Below, piece by piece: positions 27,001 through 36,224 of a stretch of 64,000 bases of DNA (position 1 is its first letter; the number at the start of each line of letters is the position of its first letter). Position numbers and translations under genes: made by a program. The notes below the pieces were generated by a model. That model did no database searches and was not told where the DNA came from. It saw only the letters and a list, made by a program, of their open reading frames with translations. Source of the stretch: Bugulina stolonifera (taxonomy: Eukaryota; Bryozoa; Gymnolaemata; Cheilostomatida; Bugulidae); the NCBI GenBank assembly GCA_935421135.1, contig OW285192.1:9259501-9323500 (forward strand), written 5' to 3'.

Positions 27001-30000
27001 TACTCAATAGACAGTGCGCATTAATTCGCACTTGAACTGTAGTTGTTTATTATTTACCTGCTTTAAGATGTGTATGATTACCTACGCAGGTGCTGAGTGT
27101 CTAAGAGTGGAGTTTGATAAAGGATGTTCTACAGAAAGAAACCACGATCCTTTGATTATCCTAGATTCTCAAGGACGTCACATGACCACTCGCTCCGGTA
27201 AGTCTAACAGAAACCTTCGTCCAGACAGACATAATTATCATGTTGTGTAATGTGGTTATAGAGGTCAATAATATGGACTCTAATATGTACTTCATTTATG
27301 TGGTGTTGTTGTATGGATACACAGGTAGAGACTGGTGTGAGTGGAACCAGGAGATCAGGGTGCCTGGAGACCAGCTGGAATGGAGGTTCACCAGTGATGG
27401 TTCAGTGAATGGGTGGGGCTGGAAGTTCACAGTCATTCCTGTTATGCCTCTCCATGTGTCTATGGACACCTTCTCTGATAGGACTATCTTATCAAAAGTA
27501 TGTATTATATCAGCGCTCTGATTGGTCATTCTTTTTAAAAGTCTGCTTACCAGCTCTCTGATTGGACCATCTTGTCAAAGATGTGTATACAATCTGTCCA
27601 AAAGTTTTTTGATTGGACAGTCCATTCACAGGTACTCATCGCAATACTCAACTTGTATTAATCTACATGCAGCATGTATATGTACATGTGTACACTGAAG
27701 TCTTCTAGCTGCGTACCTGTCTTGCAGCCCTCCATCGACCTGGTAATGAGTCTGTTGGATATTGACTTTATGTTAGCGGCAGCTTCTGATAGAATGCTGC
27801 CTCGTTTGGCAGCTTCCCTCGCCATGTGTGCTCAGCTCAGCAGTATTCCACCTCAACAGCGTCTATGGGCTCTCCATAAGCTCAGGCATATCATATCCAC
27901 TCCCAGGTACCTATACTACACAGATACAGTACATGTACGTAGATAATGTCATATACATGAAATCCCATAATAGTAAGACAAACAAATGTACATATATACA
28001 AAGCAACCACAAGGTGTGATGGCATAGGACTATATGATAGACTATAATACATGTATCTAGTCATTGCTAATGATTGTTTGTAGTGCCAGTAGTAGAATTA
28101 TTAGAGGTGGTTTCTCATCCAATGATGAGGGCGGTAAGGAGGAGTACCGTAGTACGGAATTATCCACTCTTATCAAAGGTCTACCAGAAACCATACTACA
28201 GCAGTACAGATATGAGGATCCACCTGTTAGAGCTTGTAAACAACTTAGTCACAGTCCTTTCTTCCAGGTATAGTTCTACTCTTTATTATTTATAATATTC
28301 ACACCACAACTCTATCGATATTATGTCTAGAAAGATTATGTTATTCATAAAGTATTTTGAATAAAATTTATGATATATTGACACTTTGTTTTGTTTGGTC
28401 ATTAATTTTATGTAAATCTAAACTTTGCCACCATTTTTTCATTTAATCTTTCTCCTCCATGCCGATATGATGTCATTTGTAATTCTAGGTCCTTGTAGCC
28501 TTAGCTTGTGATCTTGAGTTAGACTCAGCTCCTGAGATGTCAGACAAAAAATGGGATTGGTTGAGGCACTACTGTCTGGCGTCCCGTGTGTCTTACAGTA
28601 TATTTGATAGAAAGGCATTCCCTCTGCAGTTTGTAGAGGAGGTATGTAAGATGGCTTTGTATCGGTTTACTTGAATGAAATGTCTGTATGGATATGTACA
28701 TGTATAATAAACATGGAGGTATATGCCATGTACACATAATGCATAATGAATATTATATATGGTATGTACTCGTATATGGATAATTATACACTGGCTCATT
28801 GGCCATCTGGCTGGTTCACTGCCTCCATTCTCAATTCTCAACGCTGCATATCTTTGTTGTTAGGTGAGGAAGAGCATCTCTGAGATAGACTGTGTTCCAC
28901 CACAAGATCTAACCTATGAAGATAATTCAGTGTTTAAACTGGAACTTGATGCTCAACTGGTCCAGTGGCTAAAAAAACGGCCAGATGACTGGGTATTGGC
29001 ATGGGGAGGTAGGTAAAGTCTAATTGAGGATGTCGGTAGTTGTCTATCCATGTAATCAGTAGTTATTTACCCATGTAATCAGTAACATCACCAGGTATCT
29101 GCTCATGCAATGCAGGTACATCATATATATCATGTGATATATCATATATTATACTGCTACTATCTTATTGTCTTCCAGGAGGCTGTCAGATATTCGGCTG
29201 GGGTCACAACCACAGGGGTCAACTTGGGGGCATAGAAGGTGCTAAAGTGAGAGTGCCTGCGGCATGTGAATCCTTAGCTAGCCTCAAACCTCTACAGATT
29301 GCGGGTGGCGAGCAGACCCTTTTTATAGTGACTACATCTGGCAAGGTTGGCACCTCACTATATTTACAACGAGTGTAAAGTCTTAATTCCTTCGATCTAG
29401 ATTTGTTGAAGTAGAAGGCATATTAACACACGCAGAGTGTGGAATATCTATGATCTCTGGCCTTGCTTTTCACTTGTGATGTTAGAATCAAGTCCTCACT
29501 CAACACCCATAGATGTATCTATAGTGTTTTTCTACATCAAGTAATTTACCATCGTATGCAATATTATTAATCAACTATTTTATTGCACCGCAGGTGTACG
29601 CCACAGGCTATGGAGCTGGAGGTCGTCTAGGGGTCGGAGGAACCGACTCTGTTGCCCTGCCTACCTTAATTGACAGACTGAGTAACCATTTCATCAAGCA
29701 GGTCGCAGTGAATGCTGGAGGGAAACACTGTCTAGCCTTGAGTGCAGACGGTGAGGTGTTCTCATGGGGAGAGGCTGAGGATGGAAAACTGGGCCATGGT
29801 AACAGGTATGTTCTAGAGCACAGGCTATTAGCCATACTAGCATGAGAATGTGGTAATGCTATTGGTCGAAAGCAATGTGTTTCTCAAGACTATCCAGTTA
29901 CTCATTGTTTGGCGTTGCCTCACCTGTGGGTCGGCCGACAATCATGTGAAAACTAAACAATGTATGTACAGTCTTTAAAATTGTATGCTCTAAATTGAGG

Positions 30001-33000
30001 AAAAGTTATATAATGTATGTGAGTAACGGTTGATACAGTTGACTTTAGTATCTATGTACATCTTGATTGTATAAGGAGCCATGTGTATAGAATCTCCTTC
30101 ATTTCAACAGTTACCCTGTTATTAATTTTGACATTTGCTTACTTACTATTTTCTTCGTTAATCCTCATTTGTATTTGCACATTTGCAAATTAAATTTATT
30201 TCAGATTGTTTTGTGAGAAGCCCAGGCTAATAGAGTCTCTAAGGGGTAAAGAGATAGTACAGGTTGCGGCTGGTGGAGCCCACAGTGCTGCCGTCACCGC
30301 TCAGGGAGAACTCTACACATGGGGAAAGGGTAGATATGGTAGACTGGGCCACGGAGACAGTGATGATCAGACCAGACCTAAACACGTTGAGGCCCTCAGA
30401 GGTTAGGGTCCTTACTAAATGTTTGTGACAGTGCAATACATTTCATGTGTGTGCCTGTATGTGTAGTTTACTCCATACTGTATTGGTTCTAATTGTTCCA
30501 GACATAGTGTAGGTCAATGCTATCATGTAGTCTAATTTTATTCCAGCCCAGTTGTTATACAGCAGTAAGTGACCTTAGACAAATGTTACATATTGTAAGT
30601 GTGTGGTCAAACTCCTAGTAATATTCACTGCTCTGTTTACATTTAATACTGAGACTATCAATAAGTTCAGAAACATGTCGAGTACTAGTTTCTTGACAAA
30701 ACTGGAGCTACAGAAGACTTTTCTTAGCTGAGATTATAGTTACAGTATGTGGTTGGTATGTTACAGGATATAAAGTAGTGGACGTGGCTTGTGGATCAGG
30801 TGATGCCCAGACGTTGTGTGTAACAGATGACGGGAAGGTGTGGTCGTGGGGAGATGGAGACTACGGTAAGCTAGGGAGAGGAGGGAGTGATGGATGCAAG
30901 GTACCAAACATCATCATGTCTCTGGAGAAACACAAGATAGTTAGAGTAGAGTGTGGGTCTCAGTTCTCTGTGGCTCTTAGCGCTAATGGCGTCCTTTTCA
31001 CATGGTAAGTGTAATCTGTAGAAATATCATGTAGTAGATGTAATCTGTAGCAACTAGTGCACGTTGGTATATTCTGTATAATTATCATGACTTGTAGTAG
31101 GTGTATTCTATAGAATTATTATGTCATTTTTGGAAAAAACATCTGATGGGGGTATTCTGTAGACACGACATCTGATGGGTGTATTCTGTAAAAATAAAAT
31201 AATTATGATAGGTGTTTTCTGTGGAAATTCTACAGGATGGATACAATCTGAAAAACTTGATCTGTAGAGTTTTGCTACCTAATGAGCTTTACTTGACAAT
31301 TTGTTCCACATAAGATTTTTTCTAATCTAAATTCTGTAGATTTACATATTCCATTATATCACAGAGCACGTTTTAGTGACGACACTGTGCTATTTATTCA
31401 ATCAGGGGTAAGGGAGACTATCACAGACTGGGTCATGGATCAGATGAACACGTCAGGTGGCCTAAGCAGGTAGCAGAGTTCAAAGGCAAGAAGATAGTGG
31501 AGATAGCTTGTGGTTCCTTACATTGTGTAGCCGTCTGCAGTAACAATGAGGTGTTCACTTGGGGTGACAATGATGAGGGGCAGCTAGGGGATGGTACAAC
31601 TAATGCTATACAGAGACCGAAGCTGGTCACTGGTCTCAGAGGTAATCAATTTAAATACATGCATTCAGTTCCTTTCATACTTTGATCAACTATCCCAGGT
31701 GTTCACCTGTTCACTTGTGGCACGGTCACACATCACTGTACATATATTTTATGATGTTTACTTTATCAATATGTCCATGTTTGATGTACATACATGTAAA
31801 AACAGCTGTGCTACCCCCTCGCAGCAGTTTCGTTAAAGGAATCTGTATGATTTTATTCAGAAGAATAGCTTAAGAAAGGGGTGTAATTTTCTTATGAAGT
31901 TTGATTGCATTATTAAACTATATTTGTAACTTCACATTCTTTATCTTATTCTTCCTATCACTTCGCTTAGAGTAAAAAATTAAATAACTCTATGTTGTTT
32001 GTGCACATGTGAATCTTACCTCTTACAGGCAAGAGAATCACGAATGTGGCCTGTGGATCTGCACACAGTGTAGCCTGGTCTACTAATAAACCAGAGAGTC
32101 AGGGGAAGGCACCCAGCTCAGTACCAATGGAGTATAACCATCTCCATCACCTCCCCATGTCCACTCTTAGGAACAGGTGAGTTTGTGACTGACGTCTGCC
32201 TTATAGTTTCGGTAGCAGCTACTTCCTGTTCTCGAGTGTTCCCATCAAATAAGAGAAACTTTGCTATTAACTAATATATATTGACGTGACCGACTAGTAA
32301 GATGTTCCGTCTGCTTCCATAAGTACCGCCTCTTTAACCACAGAGTTGTTTTACTCATTGTGTCATCGTCATTAGTGCAGTTCTATGAGGTCTATGTGAT
32401 ATCTTTGGATCGAGTGTATTCTATGCATCAACTATATGCACCAGCATCTCCATGTATCCCACTCTAATTACAGGTTGATTCTGCTGCACCATTTCTCTGA
32501 CCTCTTCTGTCCCATCACTCCGTTGGTGAACCTGAAGGAAGACTGTGTCACCACCTGTCTCCGGAAGGTTCTTATACCTCACAGCAAAGACTCAGTCTTC
32601 CGCAAGAATCTCCAAATGACAATGCTAAGGGATAAACCACACGGTCCTGTTATTGAGCTCAATAGATACCAGGTAGAGGTCAATGAGTTCTCACTTATCT
32701 TTGTACTGAGACATAGCCTCCAGTAAAAGAAATAATCTCCATTTTGGACAATCAAACCAGGATATTAGGTCAAAATGTTGAAAACCTGTTATTGACTTTT
32801 TGTTGAATGAAAGTACATGTATATATTATACAGAAACAATTTTATTAAAATAACATAATACGCATTGAACTTTTGTAATGTTTTGTTATAACATCCCTTT
32901 CAGAACATTCCAGAAAGGATTATTTCATTTGCAATCTCTCATTTTTGTTGCTACGTTGACTATGTTTACTTGCCATGCTTCAGGCCAAGAAATCCAGATT

Positions 33001-36000
33001 ACGAGGTGGTCTCGCTGGCCCCGATGGTACCAAGTCCGTATTTGGTCAGGTAGTGGCCAAAATGTCCGTCTTCACTCACGAAAGTCTCATGTTGGCTTCT
33101 CGACTTTGGAAGGTGCAGTTTGTGGGAGAATCCGTAAGTTACCTATATGCATTACAAGAGCACTGTCAAGTTGCTAAGCGATGTTCTACTCTGTGGATTC
33201 TAGAATTGGTTAGCATGATCCGAGTATAACATGTATGTTGATTGGTCAATGCAGTGTCACAAACTTCCTGATTGGTAGATTCATATTGAGTGTTTTTCCA
33301 TAACTATCAGTTACTAAGCCACTCAACAGCATAATTTAATTGACTAGTATTATGCTACACGTGTTCTGATTGGTTAATACTGTTTAACAGGTGGATGACT
33401 GTGGAGGGGGTTACAGCGAGTCTGTAGCTGAAATATCAGACGAACTGCAGAACGGCAGCGTTAACATCCTCTGTCAAACTCCCAACGGAAGGTCAGATTC
33501 TGGAGCCAATAGAGACTGCTTCCTGTTGAACCCCAGCAGTACCAAGAAAATTCATCGAAGCATGTTTAAGATGCTGGGCATCTTACTAGGTCAGTGTTTG
33601 TGTGTACATGATATGTACATTTACACAGCTAAATGTGTTATATTATGTACTATATGGGGTGTATATCGTTATATGGGGTGTATATTTATGTATTATATGT
33701 AATGTAGATGTATTATATGGAGTATATAACACTGTAACAAGTGACAACATGTACCTGCAGGTGTGTCGGTGAGGACTGGTAACCCTCTCTCCCTGTCACT
33801 GGCTGAACCTGTGTGGAAACAGCTCGTTGGAGAGGAGCTGCTAACATCTGATATCACAGAAGTGGATAAAGATTTCCTACCCGGTAAGTCAAGGCCACAG
33901 GTAGCCAGACCAGCTATAGTGTAGCGGCATCTTTGCTATGCTTGATTGCATCACTTGTGGCTCTCTTGAATCGCATTACTCTCCTTTTTGTAACTTGAAT
34001 TTTCAGTGTCATGTATAGTCAACACTTGGCAGGTCTGCAGTACCTTGTATTGGCAGGACACATGTGGTATGCATGCAGGTCTAATGTTAGTGTCAGAAAT
34101 GTTGGGATACCTGTATGTTAACAGATCTCCAATGTATGGATTCAACTTTTATATGTATAAATTGACAAGTCTCAAGTGTTGGCAGGTCTGAAGTGTATTA
34201 TGTTATTACTACACCTATGTATATGTTGGCAGGCCTGAAGTGTATCAAGGAGATGAGTGATGACATGCTAATGTCAGCTGATTTAGCATTCAGTACCAGC
34301 GGCATCACCGGGCAGGAAGTGAGACTCAGCCCTAAGTATAGTAAGATAACTCCGGATAACCGCCAGGAATATATTAACCTCGCTATCAAGTACAGGTATG
34401 TATGCATTCACTATCTATATTAGTATACTAAGGCATCCAGTTTAACAAAGCCTTGTAATAACATACTATTATTTCAATAGGTAAAATATAAATAACCAGT
34501 AGAGTGTGTGGATCCGTTAGGTGGGACAGAAATTGTTTTTGTATTCTGCTGAGTACATGACTCGTGCTAATTGATGACTGTAAAAGCTCCACCTGGAATT
34601 CTATATAAATGTATCGTTATATTTTCTTTACCCAGCCAGACTCTTGAGAAATTTTACATTCATCTGTATAGCCATGTAACTTGGCTATCTCAAGTCATTA
34701 TATTAAGACATAGTCCTCACCTCTTGAATGTATATGTTCACTCGTACATATATGTGTGTACATGTGCAGTGTGTACTTATATCTATGGATATATGATTGT
34801 TGCAGTGTTATACTTATCTCTGTTCAACTTTTTTATCAGACTGAATGAATGCAATGAGCAAATCAACTGGGTGAGGGAAGGTATGGTGAAGGTAATACCC
34901 GTCCCGTTGCTGACCTTATTTTCTGGTCCAGAACTGGAGGCTATGGCATGTGGCAGCCCCGAGATCCCACTCAATCTTCTTCAGTCTGTAAGTAATAATA
35001 GATGTGTAACAGGAAGTACCCACCCCCTGTATTAGATATGTAACAGGAAGTACCCACCCTCTGTGCTAGATCTATTACAGGAAGTACCCACCCCCTGTAC
35101 TAGATCTATAACAGGAAGTACCCACCCCATGTAGAATAACACTGATCACAATGTACATTGTATCTACTTGTGTTTAGTTTGCTCCCCAGATCTGCACACA
35201 TCCCTTCCACAAATGACATTCTCCGATGAACTATTACTAGTTTGGTTGTATGTACGACAGGTTGCCATATACAAAGGTGTGGAGGCTACAGATCCACTCA
35301 TCACATGGTTCTGGCAAGTGATGGAAGAGTTCAGTAACATAGAACGCAGTCTTTTTCTGAGGTTTGTATGGGGACGTACAAGACTGCCCCGCACTGTAGC
35401 TGACTTTAGAGGAAGAGATTTTGTCCTACAGGTAAACTTAGTTACACACTCAGCTCATATACATGACATGTGCGTTATGCTACGATATACTGCTGTCATG
35501 TGCTATGATATGTTACTTGTATTTTTCGCATGACCTCTAGTGTTCTGAAGTGCTATCTATTGGCCGTCAGCCATAACAAAGTATATATAATATGCTACTA
35601 TAATCTACCTGCAGGTAATGGAGTATATATTATATTATACTATAATTTACCTGCAGGTGATGGACAAATATGAACCACCAGACAGTTTCCTACCAGAGAG
35701 CTACACTTGTTTCTTCCTGCTTAAGATGCCCAAGTATACGTCACTTGAGGTGCTGAGAGATAAACTCAAGTACGCTATACACTTCTGTAAAAGCATCGGT
35801 GAGTATATAGATATTATACAGTATATACATCATCATGATATTTCCACATGTATATGATATGGTATACGTAGTATCCACATATTTACTAGACTGTTATATA
35901 CATTATAGACACAGACGACTACGCTAGGATAGCCTTTAGTGGACATGATGAAGATGATAGTGACAGTGATGATACTGATAATAACGAGAGTGAAAACGAT

Positions 36001-36224
36001 TCAGTCAGTATTGGAGCCCTCGATGAAGAAGATAATCATTCATACAGGTGGGGGAAAGACGTTGGGAACACAGTCTAGATATAATATATTATATTGTTTG
36101 GCAATGTGACAGACATGTTGGTAGCCCTTGGTTTCTGTTTCTCTAATATATGATGAAATTACTTTATTTTAGTGGAAGTGTTGAGATGCTGATGGATGAT
36201 AGTGATGGCACCATATCAGACTAG
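1..36224 (+). CDS. HERC2: HERC2 orthologue, giant HECT E3 ubiquitin ligase (5'-partial, 70 exons)
   Basis: Seventy exons join in phase from base 1 (gene already open at the window edge; frame begins at base 3) to a TAG stop at 36222-36224, giving about 4,100 codons. Human HERC2 has about 4,830, so only the N-terminal ~800 residues with the first RCC1 propeller are missing. Domain order is that of HERC2 and no other HERC family member: cyt-b5-like, MIB/HERC2, UBA-like, CPH, SH3-like, ZZ, DOC, RCC1 propeller, linker, RCC1 propeller, HECT. Known family role: HECT-type ubiquitin transfer in DNA-damage signalling, centrosome and iron/ciliary regulation, with the RCC1, DOC and ZZ parts as substrate and partner platforms. 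All junctions use GT-AG. No frameshift or internal stop was seen in the exons. Individual exons are given in the segment entries. The only loose junction is the 5' edge of exon 3 (about 1205-1232). Confidence 0.97.
64..305. repeat. 45-bp tandem repeat in a HERC2 intron
   Basis: About 5.4 copies of a 45-bp unit beginning GCTTACACACTACATGACTG, with scattered substitutions. Because 45 is divisible by three, the array stays open in one frame and makes a spurious 87-codon reading of Tyr/Cys-rich repeats. It lies wholly between HERC2 exons 1 and 2. Confidence 0.95.
1036..1163. repeat. Degenerate ~27-bp tandem repeat upstream of HERC2 exon 3
   Basis: About five diverged copies of a unit like AGATCACATGACTGCAAGTG, directly before the uncertain acceptor of exon 3. 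Confidence 0.8.
3623..4271 (+). other. HERC2: HERC2 cytochrome-b5-like domain (exons 7-8)
   Basis: Exons 3623-3756 and 4140-4271. The text [17 protein letters not shown] followed by [12 protein letters not shown] is the cyt b5 core pattern (His-x3-Asp-x-x-Trp ... IdGxVYD). The classical heme-ligand HPGG loop is absent; the second exon instead reads [20 protein letters not shown]. Human HERC2 also lacks HPGG, so this fold is expected not to bind heme in the usual way. The exon 7 acceptor is duplicated 36 nt upstream (AG at 3585-3586), which stays open and in frame; see findings. Confidence 0.88.
4485..9331 (+). other. HERC2: HERC2 exons 9-18: helical linker between cyt-b5-like and MIB/HERC2 domains
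   Basis: Exons: 4485-4619, 5283-5400, 5691-5907, 6190-6349, 6656-6851, 7109-7221, 7720-7902, 8220-8356, 8619-8805, 9149-9331. Signature strings shared with vertebrate HERC2 include [38 protein letters not shown] and [12 protein letters not shown]. No named domain is known here; the leucine periodicity suggests armadillo-like helices. Exon 14 (7109-7221) is a poorly conserved Ala/Ser/Thr-rich insert. The exon 15 acceptor (AG 7718-7719) lies in the second copy of a 27-bp tandem duplication; the upstream copy would read into TAG within three codons. Confidence 0.92.
7928..8147. repeat. 22-bp tandem repeat in HERC2 intron 15
   Basis: About ten copies of a 22-bp unit beginning TTTGTGTGCAGTATTGCACT, differing mainly by G/A at one site, decaying at the right end. 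Each unit contains a GTGCAG string that resembles a splice acceptor, but it lacks a pyrimidine tract. Confidence 0.95.
9859..10454 (+). other. HERC2: HERC2 MIB/HERC2 domain (exons 19-20)
   Basis: Exons 9859-10103 and 10360-10454. The core reads [30 protein letters not shown] and [12 protein letters not shown], which is the complete MIB/HERC2 signature (RGxDWxWGxQDG, WxVxWDxGxxNxYR, GxxGKYDL). In Mind-bomb proteins this fold binds substrate tails; in HERC2 its partner is less certain. The domain is split by one intron immediately before MGKEGKYDL. About 28 residues ahead of the core are charged ([20 protein letters not shown]). Confidence 0.95.
11026..11190 (-). mobile_element. tRNA-derived SINE copy, family A (HERC2 intron)
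   Basis: Read on the minus strand it has a B-box-like GGTTCAATTCC, then shared blocks CCTGTGCT, GTCATTGGT, and an end GATCTCTTTAGATCA ... TAATAGCGGGAAGTAAA. The same blocks in the same order occur on the plus strand at 52705-52955, so these are two copies of one short element of about 160-250 bp. This copy appears 5'-truncated. Confidence 0.65.
11540..11790 (+). mobile_element. Possible decayed tRNA-derived SINE (HERC2 intron)
   Basis: A tRNA-like head with ATTCGGTAGACTTC (A-box-like) and GTGGGTTCATGTCCC (B-box-like), followed by a GGCAGTGTTAGG block resembling one in the 52.7 kb element. No target duplication or clear tail was found, so this is tentative. Confidence 0.4.
15171..16365 (+). 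other. HERC2: HERC2 UBA-like segment and acidic linker (exons 30-32)
   Basis: Exons 15171-15276, 15694-15862, 16197-16365. Exon 30 encodes [20 protein letters not shown], with the MGF loop typical of ubiquitin-associated helices; exon 31 completes it with [17 protein letters not shown]-like role (ubiquitin binding) is inferred from the motif, not shown. The following [20 protein letters not shown] is strongly acidic, as in human HERC2. The junction between exons 30 and 31 splits a codon, with donor GTAAGT at 15277. Confidence 0.85.
16780..17646 (+). other. HERC2: HERC2 CPH domain and second SH3/MIB-like domain (exons 33-34)
   Basis: Exon 33 (16780-16972) reads [20 protein letters not shown] ... 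[20 protein letters not shown] ... RFVHVEL, the CPH domain found in CUL7, PARC and HERC2 that binds p53 tetramers in the CUL7 family. Exon 34 (17421-17646) reads [20 protein letters not shown] and [14 protein letters not shown], matching the barrel that precedes the ZZ finger in vertebrate HERC2. Both exons are close to gap-free against the vertebrate order. Confidence 0.92.
18104..18240 (+). other. HERC2: HERC2 ZZ-type zinc finger (exon 35)
   Basis: One exon encodes a complete ZZ finger: [20 protein letters not shown] followed by [17 protein letters not shown]. The zinc ligands visible are CxxC, CxxC, CxxC and a terminal His-x3-His pair. Known role in human HERC2: binding of SUMO/modified partners such as RNF8-associated proteins and histone-like N termini. 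Confidence 0.95.
19084..19205. repeat. Three tandem 43-bp copies spanning a HERC2 splice acceptor
   Basis: Each copy ends ATGTATAGCATTGGATCC. The AG dinucleotides fall at 19104-19105, 19147-19148 and 19190-19191; the last is the real acceptor of DOC exon 37. The two upstream acceptors would run into TGA after seven codons. Confidence 0.92.
19664..19806 (+). pseudogene. 143-bp exact copy of a HERC2 RCC1 coding segment inside an upstream HERC2 intron
   Basis: Bases 19664-19806 match 20708-20850 (inside exon 38) with no difference I can find. The copy encodes part of the [11 protein letters not shown] blade but has no flanking splice sites of its own in frame. At the right it is joined directly to a SINE. 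It is either a very recent duplication or an assembly duplication. The left junction is preceded by about three copies of a 34-35 bp repeat (ACATAAATACATGTAG). Confidence 0.93.
19811..20226 (+). mobile_element. tRNA-derived SINE, family B, with CAAAAA tail
   Basis: The 5' head has A-box-like TGGCACAGTTGGTGGC and B-box-like GGTTGTGAGTTCAAACCC, spaced as in a tRNA. A longer body follows, containing CACGTTAAAGATCC, and the element ends in an A-rich ACAAAAACAAAAAC tail at about 20208-20222. Length is about 415 bp. It sits in the intron before HERC2 exon 38 and abuts the exon copy. Confidence 0.75.
20890..21000. repeat. 56-bp tandem duplication spanning the HERC2 exon 38 donor
   Basis: The exon end AAACTAGGTCACTATAGCAG plus its GTAAGT donor is repeated 56 bp downstream with GTGAGT in the donor position. 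Use of the downstream donor would add TAA at once, so it is a decoy. Confidence 0.9.
21487..21640. repeat. Intron made of two ~78-bp tandem copies (HERC2 intron 39)
   Basis: The intron 21467-21645 is mostly two diverged copies sharing CACTATGGGAATA, CACTTT, and TTGTATTACTACAC, with the second copy running into the acceptor. Confidence 0.8.
21770..22315 (-). mobile_element. Probable solo LTR or LTR-like insertion in HERC2 intron 40
   Basis: This stretch is more GC-rich than its surroundings. On the minus strand it contains a TATA box (CTATATAAAGGGC, complement of about 22114-22126) followed about 50 nt later by AATAAA (complement of 22067-22072), a U3-R-U5-like arrangement. The U3-side carries repeated CCGGAAG/GTCGGCCG strings. 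No coding internal region or clear target duplication was found, so boundaries are approximate. Confidence 0.42.
24022..24080. repeat. 26-bp direct duplication in a HERC2 intron
   Basis: Two tandem perfect copies containing GGCTATCCTGTTTGACGGAC, with a partial third. Confidence 0.85.
24276..29008 (+). other. HERC2: HERC2 exons 44-54: linker, beta-sandwich module and helical block between propellers
   Basis: Exons: 24276-24441, 24851-25061, 25430-25534, 25768-25989, 26257-26410, 27090-27197, 27325-27497, 27728-27906, 28084-28267, 28489-28641, 28864-29008. Exons 49-50 encode [19 protein letters not shown] and [17 protein letters not shown], the conserved jelly-roll-like module seen in several giant E3 ligases. 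Exons 51-54 encode the helical block ([53 protein letters not shown]) leading into the last propeller. Exons 44-47 are Ser/Thr/Pro-rich and diverged. Confidence 0.93.
26411..26552. repeat. GTCA/GTCAGTTGATAG low-complexity array beginning at a HERC2 donor
   Basis: Repeated CAGTCAGTTGATAGGTCAGT units start exactly at the exon 48 donor GTCAGT (26411) and fill the first 140 bp of the intron, giving many GTCAGT donor look-alikes. Confidence 0.88.
29179..32176 (+). other. HERC2: HERC2 third RCC1 propeller, RLD3 (exons 55-60)
   Basis: Exons 29179-29345, 29594-29805, 30205-30401, 30767-31004, 31406-31641, 32029-32176. Blades are unmistakable: [74 protein letters not shown] and [12 protein letters not shown]. 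Each blade carries the [15 protein letters not shown] type loop. The intron after exon 58 is filled with decayed copies of the sequence at the exon 58 donor. Confidence 0.96.
31005..31255. repeat. Decayed tandem repeats derived from the HERC2 exon 58 donor
   Basis: About seven diverged 30-45 bp copies resembling ATGGTAAGTGTAATCTGTAG, seen as GTAGATGTAATCTGTAG, GTAGGTGTATTCTATAG, ATGGGGGTATTCTGTAG, ATGGGTGTATTCTGTAA and others. The first copy is the functional donor. Confidence 0.7.
35000..35130. repeat. ~36-bp tandem repeat in HERC2 intron 66
   Basis: Four copies of a unit containing AACAGGAAGTACCCACCCCC, starting shortly after the exon 66 donor. Confidence 0.9.
35595..35668. repeat. 42-bp tandem duplication spanning the HERC2 exon 68 acceptor
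   Basis: TACCTGCAGGTAATGGA (AG at 35613-35614) is repeated as TACCTGCAGGTGATGGA (AG at 35655-35656). The second is the acceptor expected from family alignment. The 42 nt between them are open and in frame. Confidence 0.9.

Larger units (their letters stand above)
32474..36224 (+). other. HERC2: HERC2 HECT catalytic domain and acidic tail (exons 61-70)
   Basis: Exons 32474-32672, 32984-33133, 33391-33589, 33761-33883, 34233-34395, 34840-34987, 35261-35431, 35657-35798, 35909-36047, 36173-36224. Conserved HECT elements: [60 protein letters not shown] and [16 protein letters not shown]. The catalytic cysteine is the TGT codon at 35708-35710, in the expected SYTCFFLL context, so the enzyme should be active. 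The C-terminal tail is very acidic ([19 protein letters not shown]), as in vertebrates. The exon 68 acceptor has an in-frame duplicate 42 nt upstream. Confidence 0.96.

Noticed and set aside
35168..35260. Open reading continuous with HERC2 exon 67 at its left
   Set aside because: Family alignment (LLQS joined to VAIYKG) and the AG at 35259-35260 place the exon start at 35261; the upstream part is intron that happens to be open.
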